A stretch of 64,000 nt of DNA from Pasteurella sp030783905 (GTDB lineage: Bacteria > Pseudomonadota > Gammaproteobacteria > Enterobacterales > Pasteurellaceae): positions 1,550,001-1,614,000 of the forward strand of contig CP182107.1 in the NCBI GenBank assembly GCA_051122655.1. The letters run 5' to 3'. Shown here piece after piece: positions 10,533-19,519 of the stretch (position 1 is the stretch's first letter; every line of letters begins with the position of its first letter). The notes under the pieces are model-generated. The model was not told where the DNA came from. It searched no databases and saw only the letters and a list, made by a program, of their open reading frames with translations. The position numbers and the translations under genes were made by a program.

Positions 10533-11936
10533 TTAACGGTTTTTAAACCAAGAACGGAAGCTTTGCCCCTCAGCATCGGGTAAATCACGGGCTTTTGTCC
10601 ATTCTGCAATCGCCCCCACTTGAACCGGCATTTTGCCATCGCGAATCGCTAACTTCGCGACTTTTGCGCCCACATTTATGCCAATTTTCCACAAGGCAGG
10701 ATGGCTGTTAGCGAGCGTAAAGGCTTTTATCGCAAGACGTTCTGCGAATGGATTCATGCTAGATTCTGCAATATTGCGACGATGTTTTAATAACAAGCTG
10801 GCTAATGGAATTTTGACTGGGCAAACTTGGTTACAGGCTGTGCATAAGGAACAGGCTGAAGGTAAGTCTTTAAACGCTTCGTAGCCCCCTAAGATCGGTG
10901 AAATCACTGAGCCAATTGGCCCCGGATAGATCGAGCCATAACCATGCCCCCCAATTTGACGATAGGCTGGGCAGGTATTTAAACACGCACCACAACGGAT
11001 ACAACGTAAAACGTCGCGGAACTCAGAACCGAGCATTTTGGAGCGACCGTTATCCACAATCACTAAATGGAATTCTTCCGGTCCATCGGTTTCACCGGCT
11101 AAGCGAGGCCCCGTTAACCAAGTATTATAACCCGTTAAACGCGCCCCGACCGCACTACGCGCTAGCAAGGTAATCAATACATCCACTTCTTTGAACGTAG
11201 GCGCTAAACGCTCCATCCCCATCACCGCGATATGTGTTTTTGGCAGAGAGGTGGCTAAACGCAAGTTACCTTCATTGGTCACCAAACACACACTGCCTGT
11301 TTCTGCCACGGCAAAGTTACAACCACTGACACCGATATCGGCTTCTAAGAAATCATGACGAATAGTTTCACGAATAAATAAGGTCATTTCTTCAGGCGTG
11401 TCTGATCCCGTATAACCTAATTTTTCGGCTAAGACTTTGCGGATTTGATGACGATCTTTATGAATGGCAGGTACCACAATATGTGACGGCTTATCTTCTG
11501 CCACTTGTAAAATATATTCACCTAAGTCAGTTTCAACGACTTTGATCCCTTCGGCTTCTAACACGTGGTTCATGCCGATTTCTTCGGTGACCATCGATTT
11601 GGATTTGACAATTTTCTTGGCGTTTTTTTGTTTTGCGACTTGTTTAATGTAGTTAGTCGCCTCTTCTGCGGTAGTTGCAAAATACACATGCCCGCCATTT
11701 TCAGTCACTTTTTCAGAAAGCTGATATAGATACGCATCGAGATTCTCAATCACATGCTGACGAATATCTTTTGCATGTTCACGCCATTCTTCCCAATGGC
11801 CTAATTCTTCTACCATTTTTTGACGGTTTGCACCGATACGTTCTTGTGCCATCACCACGGCTTTACGCATAATGTCATTTTGAATTTCTTCATTAATGCG
11901 CGGTTTAAATTGAAGCTGACTGGTTTTAATTGACAT
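10533..11936 (-). CDS. lutB: Lactate utilization iron-sulfur protein B (LutB/YkgF)
   Basis: Iron-sulfur subunit of the LutABC lactate oxidase. The N-terminal LUD domain includes KSKSMVTEEIGMNHVLEA and GCNFAVAETGSVCLVTNEGN. Two ferredoxin-like cysteine clusters follow: CIRCGACLNTCP and CSLCTACNQVCP. The sequence aligns almost end to end with E. coli YkgF. Two adjacent ATGs exist; the second (11936, MSIKTSQ) matches the YkgF start and has AAGGGG at 7 nt, so it is chosen over 11939. The product is 467 residues. Spacing to lutA is 11 nt. Confidence 0.95.
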   Translation of the reverse strand: MSIKTSQLQFKPRINEEIQNDIMRKAVVMAQERIGANRQKMVEELGHWEEWREHAKDIRQHVIENLDAYLYQLSEKVTENGGHVYFATTAEEATNYIKQVAKQKNAKKIVKSKSMVTEEIGMNHVLEAEGIKVVETDLGEYILQVAEDKPSHIVVPAIHKDRHQIRKVLAEKLGYTGSDTPEEMTLFIRETIRHDFLEADIGVSGCNFAVAETGSVCLVTNEGNLRLATSLPKTHIAVMGMERLAPTFKEVDVLITLLARSAVGARLTGYNTWLTGPRLAGETDGPEEFHLVIVDNGRSKMLGSEFRDVLRCIRCGACLNTCPAYRQIGGHGYGSIYPGPIGSVISPILGGYEAFKDLPSACSLCTACNQVCPVKIPLASLLLKHRRNIAESSMNPFAERLAIKAFTLANSHPALWKIGINVGAKVAKLAIRDGKMPVQVGAIAEWTKARDLPDAEGQSFRSWFKNR

Positions 11937-11947
11937 CATTTTTCCCC

Positions 11948-12667
11948 TTAACGACTCATTAATACTTCAGCAATATGCATCACTTTGACATGATGCCCTT
12001 CACGTTTTAAACGCCCGCCGATATTAAGTAAACAACTGACATCTGCACCGATTAAATACAACGGTTTCACCGCCATAATGTGTTGCACTTTTTCTTTTAC
12101 CATTTCACCTGAAATTTCGGCCATTTTGACCGAGAATGTGCCGCCAAAGCCACAACAAGTTTCTTGGTTATGGATCGGTAATAAGTGTAATCCTTCTACG
12201 TTTTGTAATAACGTTATAGGCTCTTCTTTCACGCCAAGTTTGCGGAATAAACTACAAGAAGGATGGTATACCGCGTTGCCCGGTAGTTTCGCGCCCACAT
12301 TGACAATATTTAACTTATTCACAATAAAATCAGTTAAATCGTAAAAGCGATCTGCCACTTTCTTCGCGCGTTTTGCCCATTCTGGTTCGTCTTTTAAGTA
12401 GTCTGCATAGGTTTTAATAGCATAGACGCAAGAACCAGCAGGGGCGACGATGGGATAATCATTGACTTCAAAGGTTTCAATCAATTTTTTCATGGCGGGA
12501 ATGGCTTGTAATACATAACCACTATTGAGGGCAGGTTGCCCACAGCAACCTTGTTGTTCAAGAAAGGTAATTTTACAGCCGAGTTGTTCCAAAAGAAGAA
12601 CAGATTGTTTAGCGACATTGGCTTTTAAAGCATCACCAATGCACGTCACATAAAAATTGACATTCAT
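11948..12667 (-). CDS. lutA: Lactate utilization protein A (LutA/YkgE), CCG-domain protein
   Basis: CCG-domain subunit of the lactate oxidase, of the type that binds a noncubane iron-sulfur cluster. Two cysteine-rich signatures are seen: EQQGCCGQPALNSGY and ETCCGFGGTFSVKMAE, plus PAGSC and HPSCSL. Candidate starts are GTG 12676, ATG 12673 and ATG 12667. The last gives MNVNFYVTCIGDA as in YkgE and sits 8 nt after GGAG, so it is preferred (239 residues). It lies 84 nt downstream of lctP, so the permease and the enzyme are probably one transcript. Confidence 0.94.
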   Translation of the reverse strand: MNVNFYVTCIGDALKANVAKQSVLLLEQLGCKITFLEQQGCCGQPALNSGYVLQAIPAMKKLIETFEVNDYPIVAPAGSCVYAIKTYADYLKDEPEWAKRAKKVADRFYDLTDFIVNKLNIVNVGAKLPGNAVYHPSCSLFRKLGVKEEPITLLQNVEGLHLLPIHNQETCCGFGGTFSVKMAEISGEMVKEKVQHIMAVKPLYLIGADVSCLLNIGGRLKREGHHVKVMHIAEVLMSR

Positions 12668-12751
12668 GTTCATCACTCCAATAAATGCGAAATGCGGATA
12701 TAGCTAACTCAAACAAGTTAGCTATATTTAAAAAAAGACATCAAAAATAAA

Positions 12752-14374
12752 TTAGTAAATAACTACTGCGACTAAGGCGGCAATTATGCCGTAGAGGAAC
12801 ATTGGTACCACAGTACGTTTTAAAATCGAACCTTCTTGGTTGCTCACATTTAACACCGTACAAACCGCAATAATATTATTCAAACACACCATGTTACCCA
12901 TCGCACCGCCCACCGATTGTAGTGCAAGGATTAAGGGTACAGACATGCCGGTGGTTTCAGCGATAGAAAGCTGGATCCCACCAAAAGTTAAATTTGAAAC
13001 AGTATTAGATCCTGAGAAAAATGCACCGATTGCCCCCAGATAAGAAGAGAAATAAACCCATTTATCTCCAGTGACATCAGCAAAGGTTTTACCAATGGTA
13101 ATGACCATAGAATCATAGTTCCCATTACCCACTAACATTAATTTTACCATAACTAAAGCGCCTAATAACGCAAAGAATGGTTTTTTCGTTTGTTGGTAGG
13201 TACTCACCACAATAGTTTTCGCTTTAGTTCCGTTGAGTTTAAACACCAAAATGGACACTATCACAGTGACAATAAACGGTAGCAAAGAAGGCACATACAG
13301 TGTTTTATAGCTTTCACTGATACCTTGTCCCAAAATATTATTCAGCGAAAGAATGAGCGCTTGGCTGACTTTAAACTCCCCCAATGCGCCTAAAGAGACC
13401 GAGAACCAGGTCGTGGCATCATTAAGTAATTGCTTAATCCCTAATTGATGAATACGCGTGATAATTAAAATGGCAATCAACATCATCGTTGGGAATAAGG
13501 CTTTTACCAGTGCGCTAAATGCCACTTTTTCAAGCGATATCTCGGTATTATTTGTTTTACTCACCCCGATACCCTTATTTGCCACAAGGATCGAGATAAA
13601 CAAACCAATTGCGCCGCCCACTAATGCAGGAAACTCATAATTTACTTGGGCTAATAGGAAATAAGGAATGGTACAAGCGAAAATACTGATATAGATGAAA
13701 ACCAGATTTTGTTTAATTTGTTGCCAACTGACTAAAAAGCGTAACGCCAAAATCGGGATCACAAATGCTGCAATAAAGTGAATGAATGCGGTTTTTTGCC
13801 CCAGTTCAAGGATTACCTCTTCACTTAAGCCTAATGGGCCAAAACCAAACCAGGTTGGCGTGCCGACCGCACCAAACGAGACAGGCACGGAGTTCATCAC
13901 TAATGCGAGCATTGCCACTTGTAACGGTTTAAAGCCTAAGCCCATCAAAATAGGCGCAGCAATCGCCGCTGGGGTACCAAAACCACTCGCCCCTTCAATC
14001 ATGAAAGCAAATGCCCAACCGATGATCATAATTTGCGCTACGGGATTTGGGTTAATATTGGCTAACCATTTACGTAACACATCGGTACCACCAGAGACTT
14101 CCATCATGCGATTAAATAAAATCGCACCAAAAATAATCGTAATCGGCGTTTGTGTAGCAATTAACCCTGCAATCACATTGGCATTTAAGCGAGTTAAATC
14201 TGTACCAAAATAAAATGCTTGTAATAAATACGTTAAAACAGCGATCAAAGGCAAGGCAATATAAGAAGGTAAGCTATTACGTTTTACCATTAAATAAATC
14301 AATAAAACAATCGGAAGAATACTTAAAAAGAAAACCATAAAAAAACCTACATAAAATGAAATGTGAGATAACAT
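12752..14374 (-). CDS. lctP: L-lactate permease (LctP family)
   Basis: Inner-membrane lactate:proton symporter with at least 12 hydrophobic segments. The family block FAFMIEGASGFGTPAAIAAP and the following GLGFKPLQVAML are clear, as is the C-terminal GGIQLSIAETTGMSVPLILA. The start is uncertain. ATG 14374 (540 residues, MLSHISFYVG) keeps the N-terminal length of E. coli LldP but has no good ribosome site. ATG 14338 has AGG 7 nt upstream but would cut into the first membrane segment. It heads the lactate-use unit and lies about 150 nt from a consensus CRP site. Confidence 0.92.
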   Translation of the reverse strand: MLSHISFYVGFFMVFFLSILPIVLLIYLMVKRNSLPSYIALPLIAVLTYLLQAFYFGTDLTRLNANVIAGLIATQTPITIIFGAILFNRMMEVSGGTDVLRKWLANINPNPVAQIMIIGWAFAFMIEGASGFGTPAAIAAPILMGLGFKPLQVAMLALVMNSVPVSFGAVGTPTWFGFGPLGLSEEVILELGQKTAFIHFIAAFVIPILALRFLVSWQQIKQNLVFIYISIFACTIPYFLLAQVNYEFPALVGGAIGLFISILVANKGIGVSKTNNTEISLEKVAFSALVKALFPTMMLIAILIITRIHQLGIKQLLNDATTWFSVSLGALGEFKVSQALILSLNNILGQGISESYKTLYVPSLLPFIVTVIVSILVFKLNGTKAKTIVVSTYQQTKKPFFALLGALVMVKLMLVGNGNYDSMVITIGKTFADVTGDKWVYFSSYLGAIGAFFSGSNTVSNLTFGGIQLSIAETTGMSVPLILALQSVGGAMGNMVCLNNIIAVCTVLNVSNQEGSILKRTVVPMFLYGIIAALVAVVIY

Positions 14375-14645
14375 CAAAATATCAACACTACAGGCTAACT
14401 ATTTATGCGTATGTATTTTATCTAAAAATAAAATTGCACAAATAATAAACCAACTCAAATGTTAATAAATTGTTATATTAAAGCAATTTCAAAAAAATGC
14501 TTTAAAAATCAGATTTTTTTATGTGATACCGCTCACACATCTTATATTTTTTGACTCATTTGATTATTTTACATACAAATATAAACCTTTTTCTTATTTT
14601 GATTAAAAAAGGATTATTTTTATTTTATGATTTTAAAAAAAATAA
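14375..14645. promoter_or_regulatory. AT-rich lctP upstream region
   Basis: This gene-free stretch, together with the terminator hairpin beyond it, separates lctP from purB, both on the minus strand. It is very AT-rich and includes the CRP site listed separately. Several TAAAAT/TATATT-like boxes could serve as -10 elements for lctP, so I do not pick one. No open reading frame or structured RNA is apparent. Confidence 0.5.
14522..14537 (-). promoter_or_regulatory. CRP binding site upstream of lctP
   Basis: TGTGATACCGCTCACA is an exact match to the core consensus TGTGA-N6-TCACA. It lies 148 nt upstream of the chosen lctP ATG. It is of the ordinary CRP type, not the Sxy-dependent type with TGCGA. 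cAMP-CRP control would fit a carbon-source uptake operon; the adenylate cyclase gene lies in the same window. Confidence 0.8.
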
Positions 14646-14669
14646 GGCGATGTAATATATCACATCGCC
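14646..14669 (-). terminator. Terminator after purB
   Basis: GGCGATGT and ACATCGCC form an 8-bp stem with an 8-nt loop. The stem is flanked by A-rich sequence on the left and T-rich on the right, so it can act in both directions. On the minus strand it is followed by TTATTTTTTTT. It lies about 31 nt past the purB stop. Confidence 0.8.
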
Positions 14670-14699
14670 CTATTTTTTATTTACAATATTTATTGTCTA

Positions 14700-16067
14700 T
14701 TATAATTTTTCCACTAATTCCACCGCTGCACCAATATAAGTGGCGGGTGTCATTTGTTGTAAGCGGATTTTTTCTTCTGCAGGAATCGCTAATTTCTCGA
14801 TAAATTCACGCATGGCTTGCGCATCCACACGTTTACCGCGCGTTAGCTCTTTTAATTTTTCATACGGTTTTTCAATGCCATAGCGACGCATCACAGTTTG
14901 AATAGGTTCAGCCAGTACTTCCCAGTTTTGATCCAACTCATCACGCAAATGCTGTTCATTGACTTCTAATTTGCTGATCCCTTTACGTGTAGCGGCATAG
15001 GCAATTAAACAATAGCCTAAGCCCACCCCTAAATTACGCAATACGGTCGAATCAGTCAAATCACGTTGCCAACGAGAAATTGGCAGTTTCGCGCCGAGAT
15101 GCGCCATCACCGCATTGGCTAGGCCTAAATTCCCTTCTGAATTCTCGAAGTCGATAGGGTTAACTTTATGTGGCATGGTCGAAGAACCAATTTCGCCCGC
15201 GATAGTACGTTGTTTGAAGTGATTTAAGGCAATATAACCCCATAAATCACGGTCGAAATCGATAATGATGGTATTGAAACGCGCCACATTATCGAAAAAC
15301 TCTGCAATATAATCATGTGGCTCAATTTGAGTGGTATACGGGTTCCAGCTTAAGCCTAACGAGGTGACAAATTCTTCACTGAATTGATGCCAGTCAATCT
15401 CAGGATAAGCTGATAAATGGGCGTTATAGTTACCGACTGCACCATTTATTTTGCCTAAAATCTCAATCTGTTGTAATTGTTTATATTGACGTTGTAAGCG
15501 ATACACCACGTTTGCCATTTCTTTCCCCATTGTTGAAGGTGAAGCAGGCTGACCGTGTGTGCGAGACAGTAATGGAATCGTTTTATAGTCATTAGCAAGA
15601 GCAGTGATATCGGCAATTACTTTTTGCCATTCAGGTAATAGCACCTCTTCCCTTGCGGTTTTTAACATCAAGGCATGCGAAAGGTTATTAATATCTTCAG
15701 AAGTACACGCAAAATGAATAAATTCACTGACTTTAGCTAATTCAGGTAAGGCTTCACTTTTTTCTTTGAGGAAATACTCCACCGCTTTCACATCATGGTT
15801 AGTAGTACGCTCAATTTCTTTAATACGTTCTGCATCTTGCACGCTGAACTGTTCAACGATTTGATTGAGGTAATCGTTTGCCTCTTTGGATAATAAAGAA
15901 ACTTCTTTAATTTGATCGGTTGCCGCTAACTTTTGTAACCAGCGGACTTCCACTGTCACACGAAATTTCAACAAGCCAAATTCACTAAAAATTGAACGTA
16001 GTGAACTCACTTTGTCTTGATAACGACCATCAATCGGGGAAAGTGCAGTTAATGCATTAAGTTGCAT
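14700..16067 (-). CDS. purB: Adenylosuccinate lyase
   Basis: PurB catalyses two fumarate-releasing steps of purine synthesis: SAICAR to AICAR, and adenylosuccinate to AMP. The fumarase-superfamily signature GSSTMPHKVNPIDFEN is present, together with TSEDINNLSHALM and SRTHGQPASPSTMGKEMANV. The start at 16067 (MQLNALTALSPIDGRY, 455 residues) aligns with E. coli PurB and has ATGGAG 9 nt upstream. The longer in-frame ATG at 16082 lies within that ribosome site and is not preferred. hflD precedes it, as in E. coli. Confidence 0.96.
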   Translation of the reverse strand: MQLNALTALSPIDGRYQDKVSSLRSIFSEFGLLKFRVTVEVRWLQKLAATDQIKEVSLLSKEANDYLNQIVEQFSVQDAERIKEIERTTNHDVKAVEYFLKEKSEALPELAKVSEFIHFACTSEDINNLSHALMLKTAREEVLLPEWQKVIADITALANDYKTIPLLSRTHGQPASPSTMGKEMANVVYRLQRQYKQLQQIEILGKINGAVGNYNAHLSAYPEIDWHQFSEEFVTSLGLSWNPYTTQIEPHDYIAEFFDNVARFNTIIIDFDRDLWGYIALNHFKQRTIAGEIGSSTMPHKVNPIDFENSEGNLGLANAVMAHLGAKLPISRWQRDLTDSTVLRNLGVGLGYCLIAYAATRKGISKLEVNEQHLRDELDQNWEVLAEPIQTVMRRYGIEKPYEKLKELTRGKRVDAQAMREFIEKLAIPAEEKIRLQQMTPATYIGAAVELVEKL

Positions 16068-16094
16068 AGAGGTTTGCTCCATAAAATAAAATGA

Positions 16095-16706
16095 TTAAAG
16101 TGAAGAATAAATTTGTTGTGCCATGGCGATAATTTTGCGACGAGAGAATAACACTTGCCATTTTGTTCCCCCTACTTGGCGCCATAAGACTGCAGAACGA
16201 ATCCCCGCTAATAAACAGGCACGAATACGGTGATGCATCGCCAATTGCTGCAAATAGAGAGTGGAACCCGTGACTTGGATTTTTTTACCCAATGGACTGA
16301 TCACATCCACATAAATACTGGCTAATGTGGACAGCATTTGCTCATCCAGCAAATCGTAATGAGCCAATTGTGAAGGTAAATACTGAATGCGACGTGCTAA
16401 TTCTGCTTTTGCCTGTGGGGTTTTATTCAGCTTACTCTCCAATGCCAGTAAACTAATCCAATATCGGCTTAAATCAGAACCTGTTCCATTCATTTGTTCC
16501 AATAAAGTTTCAAGCCCTAACTTGATATTCTGTGCTTTGCCACCAAATACCGCTAAAGTATCTTCTGGTTGCATTTGTAACAAGGTGTGAAGACTGATCT
16601 CAAATGCAGCCTGATCCGCTTGCCCATTATGAGCAAATTGCTGGACCAATTTTGCGGCTTGACACACCCCCGCTAGTGCTAAAGTTATATCGTAGTAATT
16701 CGTCAT
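16095..16706 (-). CDS. hflD: HflD (YcfC), lysogenization regulator homologue
   Basis: Peripheral membrane protein family whose E. coli member binds the lambda CII protein and lowers lysogenization; its normal cell role is unclear. The sequence follows E. coli HflD closely: NYYDITLALAGVCQAAKLVQ at the N-terminus, LAVFGG, ASIYVDVISPLGKKIQVTGS, and RACLLAGIRSAVLWRQVGG. The start at 16706 (MTNYYD, 203 residues) is chosen by this match, though the upstream ribosome site is weak. A longer in-frame start at 16751 adds unrelated residues. The gene is followed by purB as in E. coli, but mnmA, which usually precedes hflD, is not here. Confidence 0.9.
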   Translation of the reverse strand: MTNYYDITLALAGVCQAAKLVQQFAHNGQADQAAFEISLHTLLQMQPEDTLAVFGGKAQNIKLGLETLLEQMNGTGSDLSRYWISLLALESKLNKTPQAKAELARRIQYLPSQLAHYDLLDEQMLSTLASIYVDVISPLGKKIQVTGSTLYLQQLAMHHRIRACLLAGIRSAVLWRQVGGTKWQVLFSRRKIIAMAQQIYSSL

Positions 16707-16751
16707 AGGATTGGAAACTTGATGATGAAAAATCGGGGGACAATATAGCAC

Positions 16752-16961
16752 TTTTTATGCTGTTTTTAAAGCAAGCTCTTGTACACATCATGATAGATTT
16801 CACCTGTACAGGTTCACTTAGCCCATGCTAGGTGGCGATGTCATCATCGGACTGTAAAGGGCGATATCCGCCCATCAATTTGTCCCGTTGAAAATCGCAG
16901 TGCGCAATTTTTGTTTGAACGGGTATAATAGCAACATCTTATCTCACTAAACGAGGGAAAT
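16752..16961. promoter_or_regulatory. Divergent intergenic region, hflD / copper chaperone gene
   Basis: This divergent spacer carries a perfect 12-nt palindrome ACCTGTACAGGT at 16802-16813 and a perfect hairpin GGGCGATATCCGCCC at 16859-16873. A TATAAT box at about 16924-16929 points toward the plus-strand gene, but no good -35 was found at the proper distance. The function of the palindromes is unknown. Confidence 0.4.
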
Positions 16962-17372
16962 ATGATGCCATTACGTTCGTTCCTTTGCATGCTATTCAGC
17001 CTTTGCTTGCCAACCACCTTGCTTGCCCATATTCAAGTTGAACATCCGATCGTGTTTGCCACCCAAGCCGGCGAACCCAGTGCCGTTTTTATGGATTTAC
17101 ACAATCACAGTCAAGAGCCGGTTCAACTTGCCTTTGTCCAAAGTAAAGTCAAATCACGCTTAGCCTTACATGGTATGCAAAAAGGTCACATGATTGACTT
17201 ACCGACTATCCTGATCCCACCACATAGTACTGTACAACTGAAACGGGGCGGATTGCATATTATGGTCTTTGATCTTGAACAGTCCTTACAAGTGGGCGAA
17301 CAATATCCACTCAGCTTGTTCTTCGACAATGGTGAAGTCATCGAGATCAAGGCTAATGTGGTTGCACCCTAA
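16962..17372 (+). CDS. Periplasmic copper chaperone PCu(A)C family protein (DUF461)
   Basis: Small exported protein of 136 residues. The N-terminus has a signal peptide (hydrophobic core about residues 7-20, cleavage probably after LLA). The PCuAC domain is recognised by the putative metal ligands in LHGMQKGHM and in the block RGGLHIMVFDLEQSL. The family binds Cu(I) in the periplasm and helps deliver copper to cytochrome oxidases. GAGGGA precedes tandem ATGs (16962 and 16965); either may be used. The gene is divergent from hflD and 85 nt before waaF, with no copper gene next to it. Confidence 0.85.
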   Translation: MMPLRSFLCMLFSLCLPTTLLAHIQVEHPIVFATQAGEPSAVFMDLHNHSQEPVQLAFVQSKVKSRLALHGMQKGHMIDLPTILIPPHSTVQLKRGGLHIMVFDLEQSLQVGEQYPLSLFFDNGEVIEIKANVVAP

Positions 17373-17457
17373 GCCTTATTCGTGGATACAAAACCATTTA
17401 TCTGACTGACAAAGCAGATTACAATAAAACCTCTTTCGATAACACAATGGAATCACA

Positions 17458-18504
17458 ATGAATATTTTAGTAATTGGTCCTTCTTGGGTTGGCGATATGA
17501 TGATGTCGCATAGCCTGTATCAAACGCTCAAACAACAATATCCCAATTGTGAAATTGATGTGATGGCACCTAACTGGTGCAAGCCCTTATTGGAACGTAT
17601 GCCTGAAGTGCGACAAGCGATTACTATGCCGATCGGGCATGGTGCGTTTGCCTTAGGGGAACGCTATCGTCTCGGCAAATCGCTACGTCATCAATATGAT
17701 ATGGCAATTGTTTTACCTAATTCATTAAAATCTGCTTTTATTCCCTTTTTTGCTCGTATCCCAATACGTCGTGGCTGGAAAGGCGAGAGTCGCTATTTTT
17801 TCTTAACCGATTTACGCAGTAATAAAAAAGACTATCCAATGATGGTGCAACGCTATATTGCATTAGGTTTTGAAAAAGGGCAGATTCCGAATGCAGCAGA
17901 TTTACCATGTCCTGTGCCTTATTTACAAATAGACGCCGTTGCTCAACAACATACGCTAAAAAAATTTGAAAAACAGACCGCCCTTTTCGCCCAACGCCCA
18001 ATCATTGGCTTTTGTCCGGGGGCAGAATTTGGTCCTGCCAAACGTTGGCCTCATTACCATTATGCGAAACTGGCTGAAATGCTAATTGAGCAAGGCTATG
18101 CAATTCGTCTGTTTGGTTCCGCGAAAGACGAAGCGGTAGGCGAAGACATTCATCATGCATTACCTGATACATTACGCCCTTATTGCGTTAACCTTGCCGG
18201 ACAAACGAGCTTAAATGAAGCAGTGGATTTAATTGCGGATTGTGTAGCGGTGGTAAGTAATGACAGTGGATTAATGCATATTGCCGCAGCCGTTCAACGC
18301 CCATTGGTTGCGCTTTATGGCCCAACTAGCCCGACTTATACCCCACCGCTGTCTGACAAAGCGGTGATTATTCGTTTAATTGAAGGTGGCTTAATGAAAG
18401 TGCGAAAAAGCAAAGACAGCGACCAAGGTTATCATCAAAGTTTAATCGATATCCAACCCAATATGGTATTTGAAAAACTCATAGGATTACTGGCGAAAGC
18501 ATGA
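17458..18504 (+). CDS. waaF: ADP-heptose:LPS heptosyltransferase II
   Basis: GT9-family glycosyltransferase that adds the second L-glycero-D-manno-heptose to the LPS inner core at the inner face of the inner membrane. The 348-residue protein shows the WaaF opening ILVIGPSWVGDMMMSHSLY, the GFCPGAEFGPAKRWP block, and VVSNDSGLMHIAAAVQRPLVALYG, which is the donor-binding segment. It overlaps waaC by 4 nt (ATGA), indicating translational coupling. In P. multocida nomenclature this pair probably corresponds to the heptosyltransferases called HptC and HptB; that mapping is from memory. Confidence 0.94.
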   Translation: MNILVIGPSWVGDMMMSHSLYQTLKQQYPNCEIDVMAPNWCKPLLERMPEVRQAITMPIGHGAFALGERYRLGKSLRHQYDMAIVLPNSLKSAFIPFFARIPIRRGWKGESRYFFLTDLRSNKKDYPMMVQRYIALGFEKGQIPNAADLPCPVPYLQIDAVAQQHTLKKFEKQTALFAQRPIIGFCPGAEFGPAKRWPHYHYAKLAEMLIEQGYAIRLFGSAKDEAVGEDIHHALPDTLRPYCVNLAGQTSLNEAVDLIADCVAVVSNDSGLMHIAAAVQRPLVALYGPTSPTYTPPLSDKAVIIRLIEGGLMKVRKSKDSDQGYHQSLIDIQPNMVFEKLIGLLAKA

Positions 18505-19502
18505 AAATTTGTTTAGTCAAAACCTCATCAATGGGCGATATTCTGCACAGTTTACCTGCCCTGACAGATGCACAACAGGCCCTCCCCCATTTACAAGTCG
18601 ATTGGGTGGTTGAAGAAAACTTCGCCGAAATTCCTCGTTGGCACAGTGCGGTCAGACAGGTTATCCCCATCGCCTTGCGACGTTGGCGCCAGTCGCCTTT
18701 TTCTGCTCAAACCCAAAATCAATGGAAACAGTACCGCACTTTACTACAAGCCGAACGCTATGATGCAGTGATTGATGCGCAAGGTTTAGTAAAAAGTGCA
18801 TTGTTTGCCACTCGCCTAGCACAAGGCACCCGTCATGGCTACGATCGTCATTCAATCCGCGAACCGCTCGCAGCATTTTTCTACGATAAAAAATACGCCA
18901 TCAGTTACCAGCAGCACGCGGTCGAACGGATCCGTCAACTGTTTGCACAAAGCCTAAAATATTCCCTTCCAGCTCACAAAGGGGATTATGGTATCGCAAG
19001 GCATTTCGCCATCAAACCCAATCCAACGCCTTATCTGTTGTTTTTTCATGGCACCACACGCCAAGATAAGTTTCTTCCTGATACACAATGGCGAGCATTA
19101 GCAGAAAAGCTCACCGCAAGAGGCATACACATTCGCCTGCCTTGGTCAAATCCTCAAGAAAAACAGCGCGCCGAAATGATCGCACAGAATCTTGAACAGG
19201 TGACCATTCTGCCGAAATCCACCTTATCCGAGTTAGCACAACACATTGTGAATGCCCACGCAGTTGTTTCTGTGGATACTGGGCTAGCACACTTAACCGC
19301 CGCCCTCGACAAAACCAATCTCACGCTCTATGGCGCCACCGATCCCAAACTGATAGGCACCTACGGTAAAAATCAGCATTACCTTGTTGCTGACAGTATG
19401 AAGAAGATCGAAGCAGATGACATTCTCCAAAAACTCACCGCACTTTTGTCACTCGACACAATTCAATTTAGCAAGATAATCCCAACAAACCCAACCGCTT
19501 GA
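18501..19502 (+). CDS. waaC: ADP-heptose:LPS heptosyltransferase I
   Basis: GT9-family enzyme adding the first heptose to Kdo of the LPS core. The 333-residue protein opens with ICLVKTSSMGDILHSLPALT, the classic WaaC/OpsX start, followed by VDWVVEENFAEIPRWH. The C-terminal donor-binding block is VVSVDTGLAHLTAALDKTN with LYGATDPKLIGTYG. It begins inside the waaF stop (ATGA). Two uptake words lie inside (about 18735 and 19438). Its TGA stop lies within an inverted repeat, and the degenerate end of the CRISPR array begins 16 nt after it. Confidence 0.94.
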   Translation: MKICLVKTSSMGDILHSLPALTDAQQALPHLQVDWVVEENFAEIPRWHSAVRQVIPIALRRWRQSPFSAQTQNQWKQYRTLLQAERYDAVIDAQGLVKSALFATRLAQGTRHGYDRHSIREPLAAFFYDKKYAISYQQHAVERIRQLFAQSLKYSLPAHKGDYGIARHFAIKPNPTPYLLFFHGTTRQDKFLPDTQWRALAEKLTARGIHIRLPWSNPQEKQRAEMIAQNLEQVTILPKSTLSELAQHIVNAHAVVSVDTGLAHLTAALDKTNLTLYGATDPKLIGTYGKNQHYLVADSMKKIEADDILQKLTALLSLDTIQFSKIIPTNPTA

Positions 19503-19519
19503 ATGACATTCAAGCGGTT
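19493..19519. repeat. Inverted repeat across the waaC stop codon
   Basis: AACCGCTTGAATG and CATTCAAGCGGTT are perfect 13-nt inverted arms around a single central base, covering the waaC stop. No T-run follows on the plus strand; on the minus strand it is followed by GGGTTTGTTGGG. It could be a terminator-like structure for waaC, or for the CRISPR precursor that reads toward it. Confidence 0.6.
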
